Assembly: GCA_949316235.1 (NCBI GenBank)
Contig: OX438748.1
Coordinates: 2,545,001 to 2,609,000, forward strand
Source of the DNA: Oegoconia quadripuncta
Taxonomy: Eukaryota; Arthropoda; Insecta; Lepidoptera; Autostichidae
Direction: 5' to 3'
Length of the DNA: 64,000 bases
Position numbers and translations under genes: made by a program. A model generated the notes under the pieces. The model worked only from the letters and a program-made list of their open reading frames with translations. It was not told the DNA's origin and did no database searches. Shown one piece after another: positions 1-10,170 of the stretch; position 1 is the first letter of the stretch; each line of letters starts with the position of its first letter.

Positions 1-52
1 AGGGCATCTATCGACTGCTGCATTGTATAAGGAATAAGTAGAACATATTATA

Positions 53-474
53 TTAGGTCCTTACCTATGAAATTGGCGTTTTGTATGAAGAATTTCATTA
101 AGACTTTTTCTCCATACAAACAAATTTGATTTTTTTTTTGGGAACGGCAAATCCAAATTTAGCTAAACTTTATGTGTATTATCGGATAACATTATGTTAA
201 GTATAGGCAGCGTTAATTTTTAAAAGTAACCGCTTTATAAAAGTTTCAGCGAATCTAAGAAATGATTATGTGAAGCATATGAAAAGAACTCTGTTCAAAT
301 TTTTTTATTATGTGATTTAGCCCAGAAATTAAAAAAATATTTCATGTGAAACCTTGAAATAATATTCCATTTTCCAAATAAAAAATAAATTTGTATATAG
401 CTATGAAAATCGCAGGAATTGGTACATATGATTAACGAAGAAACAAAACTCCAATTTCATAGGTAGAGACCCAT
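53..474. mobile_element. Mariner-like MITE, 421 bp
   Basis: The two ends are inverted repeats of about 27 bp: the left end reads GGTCCTTACCTATGAAATTG and the right end, reverse-complemented, reads GGTCTCTACCTATGAAATTG after one extra G. No transposase ORF lies between them, so this is a non-autonomous DNA element. A second copy of the interior and right end lies at 41896-42262 and an internally deleted piece at 22929-22983. The TTA at the left boundary would suit a TA-target Tc1/mariner element, but the target duplication is not clean. The superfamily assignment is an inference. Confidence 0.7.
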
Positions 475-759
475 ATATGATCTAATTGGGGTGTATCGGC
501 TTACCTTGTATAAACTATAAGCTCAAACTATATTTCGTCTTTTTTTAGATTGTTATAGGTTTGTAGGTAGGATGTATATTTTATAATTTTATTTATTATT
601 TTCATTTTGCTTCGAACTGACGCTCTTTGAAATCGGATCACTAGGCAAAGCGCACAGTCGTGTTCGCTGGAGTAACGACTGTAGAGGAAAAATGTATTTT
701 AGATTTGGTTTAGTGCATATAACAGACCCGTAGCCAGAATAATTTGGCATGCCAACTAT
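475..759. other. AT-rich spacer, no feature seen
   Basis: No ORF, tRNA-like box or repeat shared with the rest of the window was recognised here. Confidence 0.5.
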
Positions 760-1068
760 CATCATCAGCCCCTAAATATCCTACTGCAGGGATATAGGCC
801 TTCCCTCGTATTTGAGGGAGTATGGGCCGTAGTCCACCATGCTGGCCCAATGCGGGTTGGGTACTATATGCCTTTGAATTATTATTTCTCAGGCGTGCAG
901 GTTTCCTTATGATGTTTTCCTTCACCGTTTAAGAGAGCAGTCGGATAAATGCACATAAGTAATAAAATTACGTTTCAAAACTAATTGGTACATGGCCTGC
1001 CTGGGAATCGTACCCGGACCTCCTAAATTGGGAGACTGCGTCTTAACCGCTTAGCCACCGACGCCTGA
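760..1068 (-). repeat. SINE-D copy (tRNA-headed)
   Basis: Read on the minus strand the element opens with a tRNA-like head ending near 1068 (GGCGTCGGTGGCTAAGCGGT, then a B-box-like GGTACGATTCCC) and continues through a body found again at 12098-12369 and, 5'-truncated, at 25680-25852. The B box has one departure from the usual GGTTCGA. The head resembles a leucine- or serine-type tRNA, but the body shows this is a SINE and not a tRNA gene. Confidence 0.75.
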
Positions 1069-1239
1069 CCGACTGAGATACATCCAGACAAAGACTGGAC
1101 CCATATACACCCACATAATACCGTCAAACACATAACACCTTCGTTTTTCATCGGTGTTAACCAATAGTTTCCGTCAAGGATCGTTTGAACTCCGCCAACT
1201 ATATTAAGTTCAAAACAACCTTAAAAGCTTACCCTTATA

Positions 1240-1800
1240 TTTTTTTTTATATGAGAGGGCGGCAAACGAGCATGCGGGTCACCTGATGGAAAGCAATCAC
1301 CGCCGCCCATGGCCACCCGCAATACCAAAAGGGTCACAGATATACGTTGCCGGCCTTTGAGGAAGGTGTAGGCTCGTTTCTTGAAGGTTCCAATGTCGTA
1401 CTCGTTCGGGAATACCGCTGCCGGAAGTCCGTTCCACATGGTGGTTGTACGTGGTAAGAAGTTTCTTGAGAAACGAACAGTGGTAGACTTCCACTCATCC
1501 AGGTGATGTGAATAGAAATTTAATTTTCGGCGAGAAGTGTATCGGTTAAATTGAGCAGCGGGTATTAGCTCGAACAGTTCTTCAGAACACTCCCCATGAA
1601 ATATGCGATAGAGAATGCAGAGGGACGCGACGTCTCTTCGCAACGCCAGGGGATCCAGTCGGTCAGTGAGACTCTCTTGGTAGTCAGTGGCCCACGGGGC
1701 GGCTTTAAAACACTGACTGTGAGGTGGCCTAAATGACATAAATCCACCAATTTTTTTTGAGCTTGAACAGTGCTGATAGGACGATAGGCCTATTACAGCG
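1240..1800 (-). mobile_element. LINE-B 3' fragment (RT C-terminal region)
   Basis: A minus-strand ORF covers this segment. It reads through the region after the reverse-transcriptase domain that recurs in insect non-LTR elements: RRDVASLCILYRIFHGECSE, then a [19 protein letters not shown] block and a terminal [17 protein letters not shown] block. The sequence ends in a short A run (T run on the plus strand near 1240), as expected for a 5'-truncated LINE. Other copies of the same end lie at 22984-23221 (+) and 41120-41262 (-). The clade (Jockey- or RTE-like) is not certain from this part alone. Confidence 0.75.
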
Positions 1801-1841
1801 TCGCCCTCGATCGCTATAGTGCTCTGCCCAATCTCTTGCAT

Positions 1842-2494
1842 ACAGTCAGAGAATGCGATCCGTACCTACAGGATTTTATATTGCAATGTGAGAGGAGGCT
1901 GTGCCCTAATAGTAGGAACGAGCGAGGCTGATGATGACGAAATTTCTAAAACTACAAAGGTACTATTTAAAAACTATCAAAATCAAAAAATATTTTATTT
2001 CTTTAACAAAGATTTTACATTATTAATATTTGGGTGGAAAACACCTAGTAAGTACCTAAGTACCTGTATCAGGTGCTTTCGCTCTTCCATAACAATTACA
2101 GGCTTTGTTAAGAAACATATCTAAACTATTTAAGTGCATTAAATCTTACTTTAATTGTGTATCATGACATTTCAGCGCTAACCTGGTTGCGATATCACTT
2201 AATGTTTGCTGGCATATTTCAGATTTCTTATCATAAAATCTAATTTCGGTGATGGTTTTCCTTATAACAACATTTCGCTTTGAAAGTAAAATTAGATTTT
2301 CAGCGAAATGCTAGCATGAGACACAGCTTGACTTAATTTCGTATAAACCTTTGGTGGCTTCCAAATTATATCAACGTAATGTCCTCCGCTATTTTTTAGC
2401 TACGGGATTTTTTTTCCAGTAGTGAAAAATAATAAATGTTTGTTTGTTTATAACCGCTTTATTATGCAAAAAGGCAATACATAAATTTTACATG
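1842..2494. other. AT-rich spacer, no feature seen
   Basis: One 101-codon plus-strand ORF (1819-2124) lies here, but its translation has no recognisable motif and low complexity. I treat it as chance. Confidence 0.5.
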
Positions 2495-2592
2495 ATCAAA
2501 TCAAATCAAATCAAAATATTTTATTTCATAGAATAAAATTATCACTTGAAAACATCACTATTAATATTACATTTAAATTTACGGCTATTCAA
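2495..2592 (-). mobile_element. LINE-A 3' tail
   Basis: Read on the minus strand this is the end of LINE-A: a 3' UTR segment ending in GAAATAAAATATTTTGATTT and further TTTGA repeats. The same tail is seen at 15443-15560, 44612-44660 and 47975-48008. It is separated from the LINE-A coding end (6129 onward) by the truncated BEL element, so the two pieces may be one interrupted LINE copy. Confidence 0.7.
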
Positions 2593-5500
2593 TAATTTAT
2601 TCTCGGCAGCACAAACATGAAAAACAACAGCGCACAAACAATAGCAAAACTTGTCAAAAAAGACAGACCACGGCTGTCCAAACTGCCAGTCTCCAACACC
2701 ACCCTCTCCTGTGGCAAAGCCACACTACTGAGAGGAGACTGCCAACTTGATCAGCTTGGTTAAAGGCCGTCGAAGACTGCCTCCAGTTGTGGATATCTCC
2801 GCTACCCTAATCACCCCATCCCGGCCCGGGAAAACCTTAGAGACCAGACCACGGGGCCAGGTTCCTCTAGGTAGTGAAGGATCAACGATCAAGACTAAGT
2901 CTCCAACGGCCACGGACTGTTTTATATCTCTATTAGAGGAGCCCCTAGGTAAGAGCGAGGGCAAATATTCCTTTACCCAGCGACTCCAAAACATATCAGC
3001 GAGACGCTGAGATTTACGCCAGTCGCTTCTACCCAGGAGATCGCCATCATCTAAATTAATGGGCACTGGATAATATGGCGAAGATGAGCCTAACAGAAAA
3101 TGAAATGGGGTGAGGGCTTCGGCAGAACCGGGTTCCGTAGGAATATCTGTTAGTGGGCGGCTGTTAATGAGCGCTTCTGCTTCTAGTAAGGCGGTCGAGA
3201 GTATCTCCTCTTTTGGAGCACGTTCCCGTAGCATTACTCTCAGGGCTGTCTTCACCGAACGCACAAGCCTCTCCCAGACTCCGGACATATGGGGTGCAGC
3301 TGACGGCTGGAAGGACCAGATGATTCCGCTGTCGGCGCCAGCTTCCGCCATGGCTTTCAGCATGTTATTCGCCCCTACGAACGCGGTTCCATTGTCGGAA
3401 AAAATCTTTGCAGGGGTTCCTCTTCTGGCAATAAAGCGCTTTAGGACCATCAGGGCACTGTCAGTGGTCAAACTTGCTGCTATCTCTAAATGAACGGCTC
3501 TAGCAGTCATGCAAGTAAAAAGCGCAATATACCTTTTCTCGCGCTTCCGGCCAACACTAATGTTCATGGGGCCCAGGTAATCCAACCCAACGTACGTGAA
3601 AGGCCGTCGATGGTGTGCCAATCTCTCCGGAGGCAAATCTCCTATCGGTGGACTGAGAATCTTCGATTTGTCGAGCACACACCGAGCGCAGCGAAGGACG
3701 AGTGCACGGATTGTGGTCCTCAGGTGAAGAATCCAGTACCTCTGGCGGATTTCATTCATGACCAGATTTGGTTGCGCGTGGGCGGCCTTGCAATGGTAAT
3801 GAGTTAAAAGAAGACGCACGGTTCGGTGACGTCCGTCCAAAACGATAGGTCGCCTGACGTCGACGGGGACGTCTGCTGTCTCTATACGGCCGCGCAAACG
3901 AATCAAACCTTCGGCATCCAAATACGGTGACAGCTTCCACAAACGGCTGCGCTTCTCGACAGGCTTCTGATTACGGAGCGCCTCTAATTCCTCCGGGAAA
4001 GATTCTATTTGACTCTGGCGCAGGATATCTAATTCCGCTCTCATGAAATCTTCTGCCACTAAAGAATTACAATGAGGAGATGAAATGACATGTGAATGGC
4101 GTTCTAACAAACTTTTCAGCCGGTTGATGTATTGTCGCGCGCGAGCGGTCGCGCGCAACATCCTCAACCAGCTAGAAAAACGTGATGGATCCGCCGCAAT
4201 TGGTACTGATAACAGTCGCGGCGGGTCAACCGTAGTCGCGAGAATGCTATCGCGATGCTTAAATTCCTGTAAGAATTCATCGCTTAGGTCTGATGAAATT
4301 TCCGAGGGCCAGGTGTCGGGAGTTAAGCTTAAAAACGATGGACCCAGAAGGCACCTAGAGGGAACTCCTTCGCCAATTCTAGTAGCATCATCGGCGGCAT
4401 TGAGGCCAGTTGGAACCCAATGCCACTCTGCTACATCCGTTACCTCCGAGATTTCACGGACTCGGTTCGCCACGAACGTCTTCAGAGAACGACCTTCCGT
4501 TCGTAACCAGCCGAGAACATTCATAGAGTCTGTCCAGAAATACCGCCGGCTGGGCTTCATATCATGTTCCGAACAAATAGTTCCTGCCAGACGGACGGCT
4601 ACTAATGCGGCTTGAAGTTCAAGCCGTGGAATAGATACTGGCTTATTAGGTGTTACACGAGCCTTACCGGCAATCAGAGAGATGTGTACGCGTCCGCATG
4701 CGGCGACAAAACGCCAGTAGGCAACGCATGCGTATGCGGACTCACTGGCATCAGCAAAAACATGTAGCTCGCGGTCTACTGGATTGAAACCAGGAAGCAA
4801 ATACCAACGAGGCGATTTCATAGAACGTATGTTTGGTAAATGCTTGTACCATGCTCGCCAACGTTCGTACTGCTCTACCGGAAAGGACTCATCCCAACTA
4901 ACTTTGGAGCGCCAAGCTTCCTGAAGGAGTATCCTTCCGTGGACCGTAAGCGGTGAAAGAATTCCTAAGGGGTCAAACAATCGCATTACATGAGACAGAG
5001 CAATTAGCTTTGTAAGCACGGTGGGAAACTCCTCAGGGAACTCAGGGCGAAACCCTAAAGTATCTTCCGTAGGACACCAATAAAGACCGAGAGTACGAAC
5101 ATTGGCAGGAGCCGCCATAACTGGGACCTCCGACGATGGTGGCGTTGCGATTAGATCTGGAGAAATCAATTTTAGCGCTTCAGGATAATTAGAAATCCAT
5201 CCGCGCATCTCAAACTGCGCAAGCTTATGAAGCTGAACCAAATCTCTCACGAGAACTGCCGCTTTCTCTATACTCGATACGCTGCCGACATAGTCGTCCA
5301 CGTAAGTATTTTTCCCTACCTCCCGCGAAGCTTTCGGAAAGAGATGGGCATATTCTTTTGCATTTCTGTTTAAGAGGTGAATAGCGGTGCAGGGGCTCGA
5401 GGCTGCGCCGAAAATCATAGAGCTCATGCGAAACTCCTTAATGGATGCGGTACGATCTCCGTCGCGCCAAAGAAAACGCTGCATATCCCTATCAGACTCT

Positions 5501-6128
5501 CTAATTTTAATTTGGGGAAACATTTCCTTAATATCAGCCATCAATGCCACGCGTCCCTCTCGCCACCGCAAGAGAATACCTAACAACGACTGAAGAAGGT
5601 CAGGTCCAGTTAACAAAAGCGAATTCAAACTAATACCATTGGTCTTAGCCGCGGCATCATGAACCATGCGAACCTTTTCCTTTTTTGGGTGTATAACAGC
5701 AAAGTGGGGAAGATACCAGAATTTAGTAGCACCCCCTGCAACTAACTGGTCGTGCTGGACTTGACATTCTTCCGCGTAACCCTTCTCAAACGTTGCATTG
5801 ACGTTCTGACGATAGGCCTTAGCGAAGTCCGGGTCCCTGGACATCTTACGTTCGAGAGATAAGAGGCGTTTCAACGCTTGTTGATAGCTATCGGGTACAT
5901 TAGGAATGTTGTCCTTCCAGGGAAGACCAACCTCGAATCTCCCGTCCGGAAGACGGCGAGCGGTATCATCAAGAATTTTGATAGCCCGCAGCTTGTGTTG
6001 AGGGCCAAACGCTGGTGGGAACTTAGTGACTCCAAGAACGTCTAAATCGAACTGTTTCCTAACTAAAAAATCTAAATTCTCAAGAGTAGGCTCTTCTAAG
6101 GTAGCTGTATGGTTGACAATGACTACGT
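2593..6128 (-). mobile_element. BEL/Pao LTR retrotransposon, truncated at both ends
   Basis: The element holds a long pol-type ORF (next entry) followed on the minus strand by a purine-rich stretch near 2698-2710 and a presumed 3' LTR start (TGTTGGAGACTGGCAG, about 2697). An AATAAA lies about 100 bases further on, and the element stops shortly after it. No matching 5' LTR, gag or protease exists upstream: at 6128 the sequence passes directly into LINE-A coding sequence. It is therefore a defective copy. Its pol is clearly different from that of the complete BEL element at 49824-57059. Confidence 0.8.
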
Positions 6129-6132
6129 TCAA
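2725..6132 (-). CDS. BEL/Pao pol remnant: RT, RNase H, integrase
   Basis: An open frame of 1135 codons without a true ATG start (the first codon is TTG and the frame opens at the LINE junction). Domains in order: reverse transcriptase with the YVDD active-site box near residue 279; RNase H with FADASESAYA near residue 460 and TDSMNVLGWL further on; an integrase with an HHCC-type zinc-binding region (about residues 760-830), then the core with GLDYLGPM, FSDNGTAFVGAN and a WERLVRSVKTAL block carrying the expected D, D and E. The gag and aspartic protease parts of a full BEL polyprotein are absent, so autonomous mobility is not expected. The frame itself is undamaged, which suggests the truncation is not ancient. 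Confidence 0.85.
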   Translation of the reverse strand: MNVVIVNHTATLEEPTLENLDFLVRKQFDLDVLGVTKFPPAFGPQHKLRAIKILDDTARRLPDGRFEVGLPWKDNIPNVPDSYQQALKRLLSLERKMSRDPDFAKAYRQNVNATFEKGYAEECQVQHDQLVAGGATKFWYLPHFAVIHPKKEKVRMVHDAAAKTNGISLNSLLLTGPDLLQSLLGILLRWREGRVALMADIKEMFPQIKIRESDRDMQRFLWRDGDRTASIKEFRMSSMIFGAASSPCTAIHLLNRNAKEYAHLFPKASREVGKNTYVDDYVGSVSSIEKAAVLVRDLVQLHKLAQFEMRGWISNYPEALKLISPDLIATPPSSEVPVMAAPANVRTLGLYWCPTEDTLGFRPEFPEEFPTVLTKLIALSHVMRLFDPLGILSPLTVHGRILLQEAWRSKVSWDESFPVEQYERWRAWYKHLPNIRSMKSPRWYLLPGFNPVDRELHVFADASESAYACVAYWRFVAACGRVHISLIAGKARVTPNKPVSIPRLELQAALVAVRLAGTICSEHDMKPSRRYFWTDSMNVLGWLRTEGRSLKTFVANRVREISEVTDVAEWHWVPTGLNAADDATRIGEGVPSRCLLGPSFLSLTPDTWPSEISSDLSDEFLQEFKHRDSILATTVDPPRLLSVPIAADPSRFSSWLRMLRATARARQYINRLKSLLERHSHVISSPHCNSLVAEDFMRAELDILRQSQIESFPEELEALRNQKPVEKRSRLWKLSPYLDAEGLIRLRGRIETADVPVDVRRPIVLDGRHRTVRLLLTHYHCKAAHAQPNLVMNEIRQRYWILHLRTTIRALVLRCARCVLDKSKILSPPIGDLPPERLAHHRRPFTYVGLDYLGPMNISVGRKREKRYIALFTCMTARAVHLEIAASLTTDSALMVLKRFIARRGTPAKIFSDNGTAFVGANNMLKAMAEAGADSGIIWSFQPSAAPHMSGVWERLVRSVKTALRVMLRERAPKEEILSTALLEAEALINSRPLTDIPTEPGSAEALTPFHFLLGSSSPYYPVPINLDDGDLLGRSDWRKSQRLADMFWSRWVKEYLPSLLPRGSSNRDIKQSVAVGDLVLIVDPSLPRGTWPRGLVSKVFPGRDGVIRVAEISTTGGSLRRPLTKLIKLAVSSQ

Positions 6133-6515
6133 ATAGTCATTGATTTTAAATACTTAGCCTTTTGCTAATAATTTCTGTTTTATGATTGCTTTAAATTTAT
6201 TTAAAGGCAAATTTTGAATGTCTATTGGAACCTTATTATGAAAGCGTATACATTGCCCTTTGAACGATTTACTAACTTTATGAAGTCGGCTAACATAAAC
6301 GGATAACTGGTTCTTATTCCTTGTATTAACATTGTGCCTATCACTATTTTTAGCGAATAAGGTTATATTTTTTTTTTGCATATAACAAATTCTCATAAAT
6401 GTATTGAGAAGTCATTGTTAAGACATTAATTTCCTTAAACTTATCTCTAAGGGACACTCTAGGTCCTAATTTATAAATGCCATGATTAGCGTCGGGAAGT
6501 AATAATAATAATAAG
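6129..6515 (-). mobile_element. LINE-A coding end (Jockey/CR1-like RT C-terminus)
   Basis: The minus-strand translation ends with SVYVSRLHKVSKSFKGQCI and LNKFKAIIKQKLLAKG, the end of an insect non-LTR reverse transcriptase. The upstream part of the same frame is found at 6655-6827 (block ILLWGNAVDIHMIFVLQKRA) after an interrupting SINE. The downstream 3' UTR is cut at 6128 by the BEL fragment. A near-identical copy, including the SINE, is inverted at about 24470-24990. Confidence 0.75.
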
Positions 6516-6654
6516 TATTTGAACGACCAATTGGTGTAGTGGATAGTGGCCCTGTCAGCAAAACCAACGGTTGGGGGTCAAATCCCGCGACGGGTAAATG
6601 TTTGTGTGATGAATATGAACATTTATTCCTGAGTCATGGATTGTTTATGTATAT
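6516..6654 (+). repeat. SINE-A copy inserted in LINE-A
   Basis: The tRNA-like head (TTGGTGTAGTGGATAGTGGC, then the B-box variant GGGTCAAATCCC) and part of the body are present; the 3' part is lost. It interrupts the LINE-A frame. A segment of about 30 bp of LINE sequence (ATTTATAAATTAGGACCT in LINE sense) lies on both sides, consistent with a target-site duplication. Confidence 0.75.
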
Positions 6655-6830
6655 AGGTATATAGGTCCTAATTTATAAATGGCACGAATAGCACGCTTCT
6701 GCAGAACAAAAATCATATGTATGTCAACAGCGTTTCCCCACAACAATATGCCATTATGACTATGGCACGTTGTGGATATGGATACAGAATTTGAGTACAT
6801 ATAATTTCCATTAGCTGGTGACGCCACTCT
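6655..6830 (-). mobile_element. LINE-A upstream coding fragment
   Basis: The minus-strand frame includes HNGILLWGNAVDIHMIFVLQ, the post-RT region of the same LINE as 6129-6515. It stops at about 6830, giving the 5' truncation point of this copy. Confidence 0.65.
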
Positions 6831-6924
6831 TGGTTACGAACAACTTTCCCCAAGGAACCATAGTCGAATTCCATAAAAAAAAATTAATTACCCATACAAA
6901 GTAAACCATTCTGATACCATCTTT

Positions 6925-7125
6925 ATAGTATGGAGGTCCAACAATTTTCATGCGTTCCTTTCTTATGCGTTCCCAGGTCCTCCCTACTGCCGAGGAAGGT
7001 CGCCGCGGGGTTTTGGTGGGTATCCCTCCCAGTAGGGAGGGGAGTCCCACATAACCGTCTCGACGTCCCCCAGGCGAGCGGTATGCACAACGCATTTCCC
7101 CGCGTAAAAAAAAGGTAGCCAGTAT
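6925..7125. repeat. GC-rich repeat fragment, family not identified
   Basis: This block is much richer in G and C than its surroundings. It contains an internal near-inverted pair (ATCCCTCCC..GTAGGGAGGGGA) and ends in an A run at about 7107-7114. Overlapping short ORFs on both strands are by-products of the base composition. It looks like a degraded mobile-element fragment, but I cannot name the family. Confidence 0.4.
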
Positions 7126-7540
7126 ACGACAAAAGAGAAACGCGATATGTCCGACATTTCAATTTTTCGGGTCTCATTCATTTAAATTCTCTTACATTTT
7201 TCATAATGTTATATTTCCACATAATATGCTGTAAAAACGTACAGCATATGTAGTGTTAGCAATTTTTTATTCCTTGGGGAACACCAAGCAATAAAAGATT
7301 AAATAAATGCTGTTGAGTAATAAGACATTTGTATATATTTTAGGAAAGAAAAATTGTGTAGTTGTTGTACCTGCTGTTTCGGAACCGATGTACACCAGCT
7401 TAATTAATATTGTTTGTCTGTTTGTTTGTCTGTTTGTTTGTAAACTATTTATTGTACAAAAAGGCAATACATTGTTTTATGAATGAGTGGGCCCTCCTGA
7501 CATAAGCAAACTTTTCTATATGCCTACTAGGAGAACCCAA
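7126..7540. other. AT-rich spacer with a short (TTTG)n run
   Basis: Only a GTTTGTCTGTTTGTTTG-type run near 7412-7440, followed by a LINE-like end (ACTATTTATTGTACAAAAAGGC), stands out. Confidence 0.4.
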
Positions 7541-7665
7541 ATACCAGTGTAACTTATCTTTATTCTTTATTGCACATAAAAAAAAATGTTGACAATCAGT
7601 CTGAAATATTGTACAAAGGTGAGCTTATCTCTAATAGAGACCTCTTCCAGCCAACCTCTTAATAT
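7541..7665 (-). repeat. LINE-G 3' end
   Basis: On the minus strand: a segment with GGCTGGAAGAGGTCTCTATT, a run to GCTCACCTTTGTACAATATT, and a TTATTGTGCAATAAAG-like end. The same tail recurs at 8618-8730, 12538-12630, 19455-19560, 27765-27885, 32515-32605, 45600-45735, 46145-46235 and 49640-49770. It is the 3' end of a non-LTR element whose coding part is not seen here. Confidence 0.5.
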
Positions 7666-7810
7666 GAATTTAAATGTGACATAAATTAATATTATTTTTT
7701 AATTAAAAGTAAATATTAATTATTTGAAAATTTGCACGCCTTAGTAGGCAGATTTTGTAGGGACGGAGAGATAATACCCACTTATAATGTACCCAGAATC
7801 CAAGCAAATA

Positions 7811-7892
7811 AATGTAATTTCATTTCATTTCATTTCATTTCATTTCATTTCATTTCATTTCATTTCATTTCATTTCATTTCATTTCATTTCA
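7811..7892. repeat. (ATTTC)n microsatellite
   Basis: About 16 perfect copies of the pentamer ATTTC. The same pentamer forms the 3' tail of LINE copies at 31849-31870 and 59328-59392, so this array may be the expanded tail of an otherwise lost LINE. Confidence 0.9.
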
Positions 7893-8117
7893 GTCGTGGT
7901 TAGAGCATTGTGCGGGACGATGAAGAAAAAGTGCAGTTACGGAAGGACAAATATACTATACATATAGGTATATAATATAATATGTTATTTACATACATAC
8001 ACTACTAGAATACAGAAATACACTTAGTTATAAAATTACACGTGATTATTAGTAAACTATATAATATAAATAAATAAATATCACATAGATAAGTACATAA
8101 TTATATAAATATATATC

Positions 8118-8465
8118 TTAAATCATGATAGAATGATAGTGCTCTTTTAGCCTCTTCTTGAAAACTTGGACGGAGGGACTCTCTCGGATCTGTGCAGGAA
8201 GCTTGTTCCACAACTGTGCAGCTCGTACTGTGTACGATTTAAAAAAGAAATTGGAATTTGACAAGGGATAGGTTAGGGTTTTAGTTAAGCAAGGACGTCT
8301 GGATCGAGAAGGAGGAGGTAACAGGGTGAAACGGGAGCGGAGGTACTTATGAGTAAGCTGTTTCGAAATAAATATTATTTTATTATTTATTAAGATTTCA
8401 TTATTATTTTTACCTACGTTCATCTTAACACATTGACCGCCACACCACAGACTCAATTGAAATGC
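8118..8465 (-). mobile_element. LINE-E 3' coding fragment
   Basis: A minus-strand frame of 116 codons ends with VRAAQLWNKLPAQIRESPSV and FKKRLKEHYHS, the usual end of a Jockey-type reverse transcriptase ORF (tryptophan-asparagine-x-leucine-proline block then a basic FK.RLK block). The 3' UTR beyond it (8000-8117) is AT-rich. A related short fragment lies at 32780-32865. Confidence 0.65.
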
Positions 8466-8617
8466 CATTGTTTGGGGACCCCAGCTGACCGCGTTGACGT
8501 GTGATGTCGGAGGAAATATGAAGTCACTTGCTGGGTTTTTCCATAATAATCACTTTATTTCTTTGATTTTAGAATACAACTTAGCCCTTAGGCTCCGCCA
8601 ATAGTACAATACAATAC

Positions 8618-8730
8618 AATACAAATACTCTTTATTGCGCAAAATAATGTACAATAATTTTGATGATAACAATAGAACACAATTAGGCGGTCTTATCACT
8701 AAAAGCGATCTCTTCCAGACAACCCACAGC
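8618..8730 (-). repeat. LINE-G 3' end
   Basis: Starts on the plus strand with an (ATACA)n run, then CTCTTTATTGCGCAAAATAA and the AGCGATCTCTTCCAGACAAC block typical of this family. Confidence 0.55.
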
Positions 8731-8824
8731 TACGGGACATTTGTAGGTAGAAAAACAGGTAGGGTGCATGCATAAATATAATAATAATATAATATTAATT
8801 GACTTAATTATATAAATATATATA

Positions 8825-8878
8825 CATAAATAAATAAATAAATAAACATAAATAAATAAATAAATAAATAAATAAATA
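8825..8878. repeat. (TAAA)n microsatellite
   Basis: Two runs of TAAA separated by a single CATAAA. Such runs form the tails of SINE-A and SINE-B in this window, but no SINE body adjoins this one. Confidence 0.8.
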
Positions 8879-8879
8879 T

Positions 8880-9405
8880 GTAGAAATACTTAATATATAG
8901 TATAAAACACAATCACTAGAAGCACTTATAGATAGTCAACTAATGTTCACGAGGCGGGAGTTAACGAAAAGAAAAAAGTCAGAGACCAAAGTAGTGGTTT
9001 TTGACTTGACATTTAAAAATATTTAATGATTGTAATTTAATAGTAATTCTGTTACATCTTTTTTCTATGTTATTATTATATTAAATATATACGTGCTACA
9101 CCGAGAACTTGTTAATTTGGTGACCGCTAACGGTACGTGTTGCGTACCACGTTTACCTATCTAGGTATCATCAGCATAGACAAATCTTTATCAATACGGA
9201 TCATACAATTTTGACACGTACAGCCATGGTCACACTACAGACGTCCAAAGCCGAAATTCTTACTTTTCTTTGTGATATTTCGAATTTTTTTAACTTCCGA
9301 CGATAAACGACAGGTGTGTTGTTTGACGACGTTCTGTGTGTATCCAGTATTTGTCCGGACGTATCCCAATAACGCGTGGTCCTATTTGAAGGCAGTTTTT
9401 TATAT
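8880..9405. other. Spacer; the right part belongs to repeat F
   Basis: AT-rich to about 9290. From about 9310 the sequence (GACAGGTGTGTTGTTTGACG, AACGCGTGGTCCTATTTGA) resembles 39650-39775, which also lies just upstream of a repeat F copy. The repeat therefore probably extends further 5' than its most conserved part. Confidence 0.4.
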
Positions 9406-9652
9406 TAAAGTCTAGCTTTCCGCCCGCGGCTTCACCTCCGTGGACTAACTTTATCGCAGACATGTTTAATTTGTTATCCCGCGGGAACTAATCGCTTTAT
9501 CGGGATAAAAAATCCTATGTCTTTATCCAGGGTATATTCTTCCTGTATACCAAATTTCATCCAAATCTGTTCGTCCGTTTCGCGGTGATTGAGCAACAAA
9601 TAAACAAACATCAAAACTTTCGCATTTATAACATTAGTTAGACTATTCGAGA
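9405..9652 (+). repeat. Repeat F copy
   Basis: Opens with CTAGCTTTCCGCCCGCGGCT and closes with ACTTTCGCATTTATAACATT AGTTAG-type sequence. Related copies: 20009-20107 plus 20438-20540, 37370-37500 and 39778-40530. This is a high-copy lepidopteran interspersed repeat; I cannot place it in a class with certainty. Confidence 0.6.
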
Positions 9653-9841
9653 GGTCAGGTTTCATGAAAATCGGTTAAACCGTTTCGAAGATATTTAGCT
9701 TTTAATGAGGCCATAGTATTTCCCAGGCTCGTCCAGATTTCGTACTCTTTCGAGAGCCATCTCTCGGGTACCATATTGGCACAAGTATACTCCAATTACC
9801 GTACATACTTTTTGTTATTATCTCTATTAGAGACATAACCT

Positions 9842-10170
9842 TACCGCCGTCGTGGTTCAATGTAGACAACATTGGGTTTACGATTCAGAGGTTGTGGGTT
9901 CGATCATCAGCGGGGCATATGTTTAAGTACACGGTTTGGTTGGTGGTAGGGCATTTTAAATGTCCGCCTGGCTAACTACCACCATCTTATCTAAATCTGC
10001 CGCCAAGCAGCAATGTTAATAGCATTGTTGTGTTCCGGTTGTCAGAGATTAGATAGCCAATCCCCCAAATGTGTTGACGTTTCCGGGTCAGTAGGCTTCC
10101 ACCTTCGACCGCATCTTCACATCAGGTGTGATTGAGGTCAAATACAAATCCGTTGAAATAAAAAAAAAAC
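9842..10170 (+). repeat. SINE-C copy, near full length
   Basis: The tRNA-like head (GTTCAATGTAGACAACATTG, B box GGGTTCGATCATC), the body with CGCCAAGCAGCAATGTTAAT and the tail with ATCAGGTGTGATTGAGGTCA followed by an A run are all present. The head is diverged from the other copies. Confidence 0.8.

Noticed and set aside
3110..4615. Plus-strand ORFs of 105-176 codons
   Set aside because: They are antisense shadows of the BEL pol frame and have no motifs.
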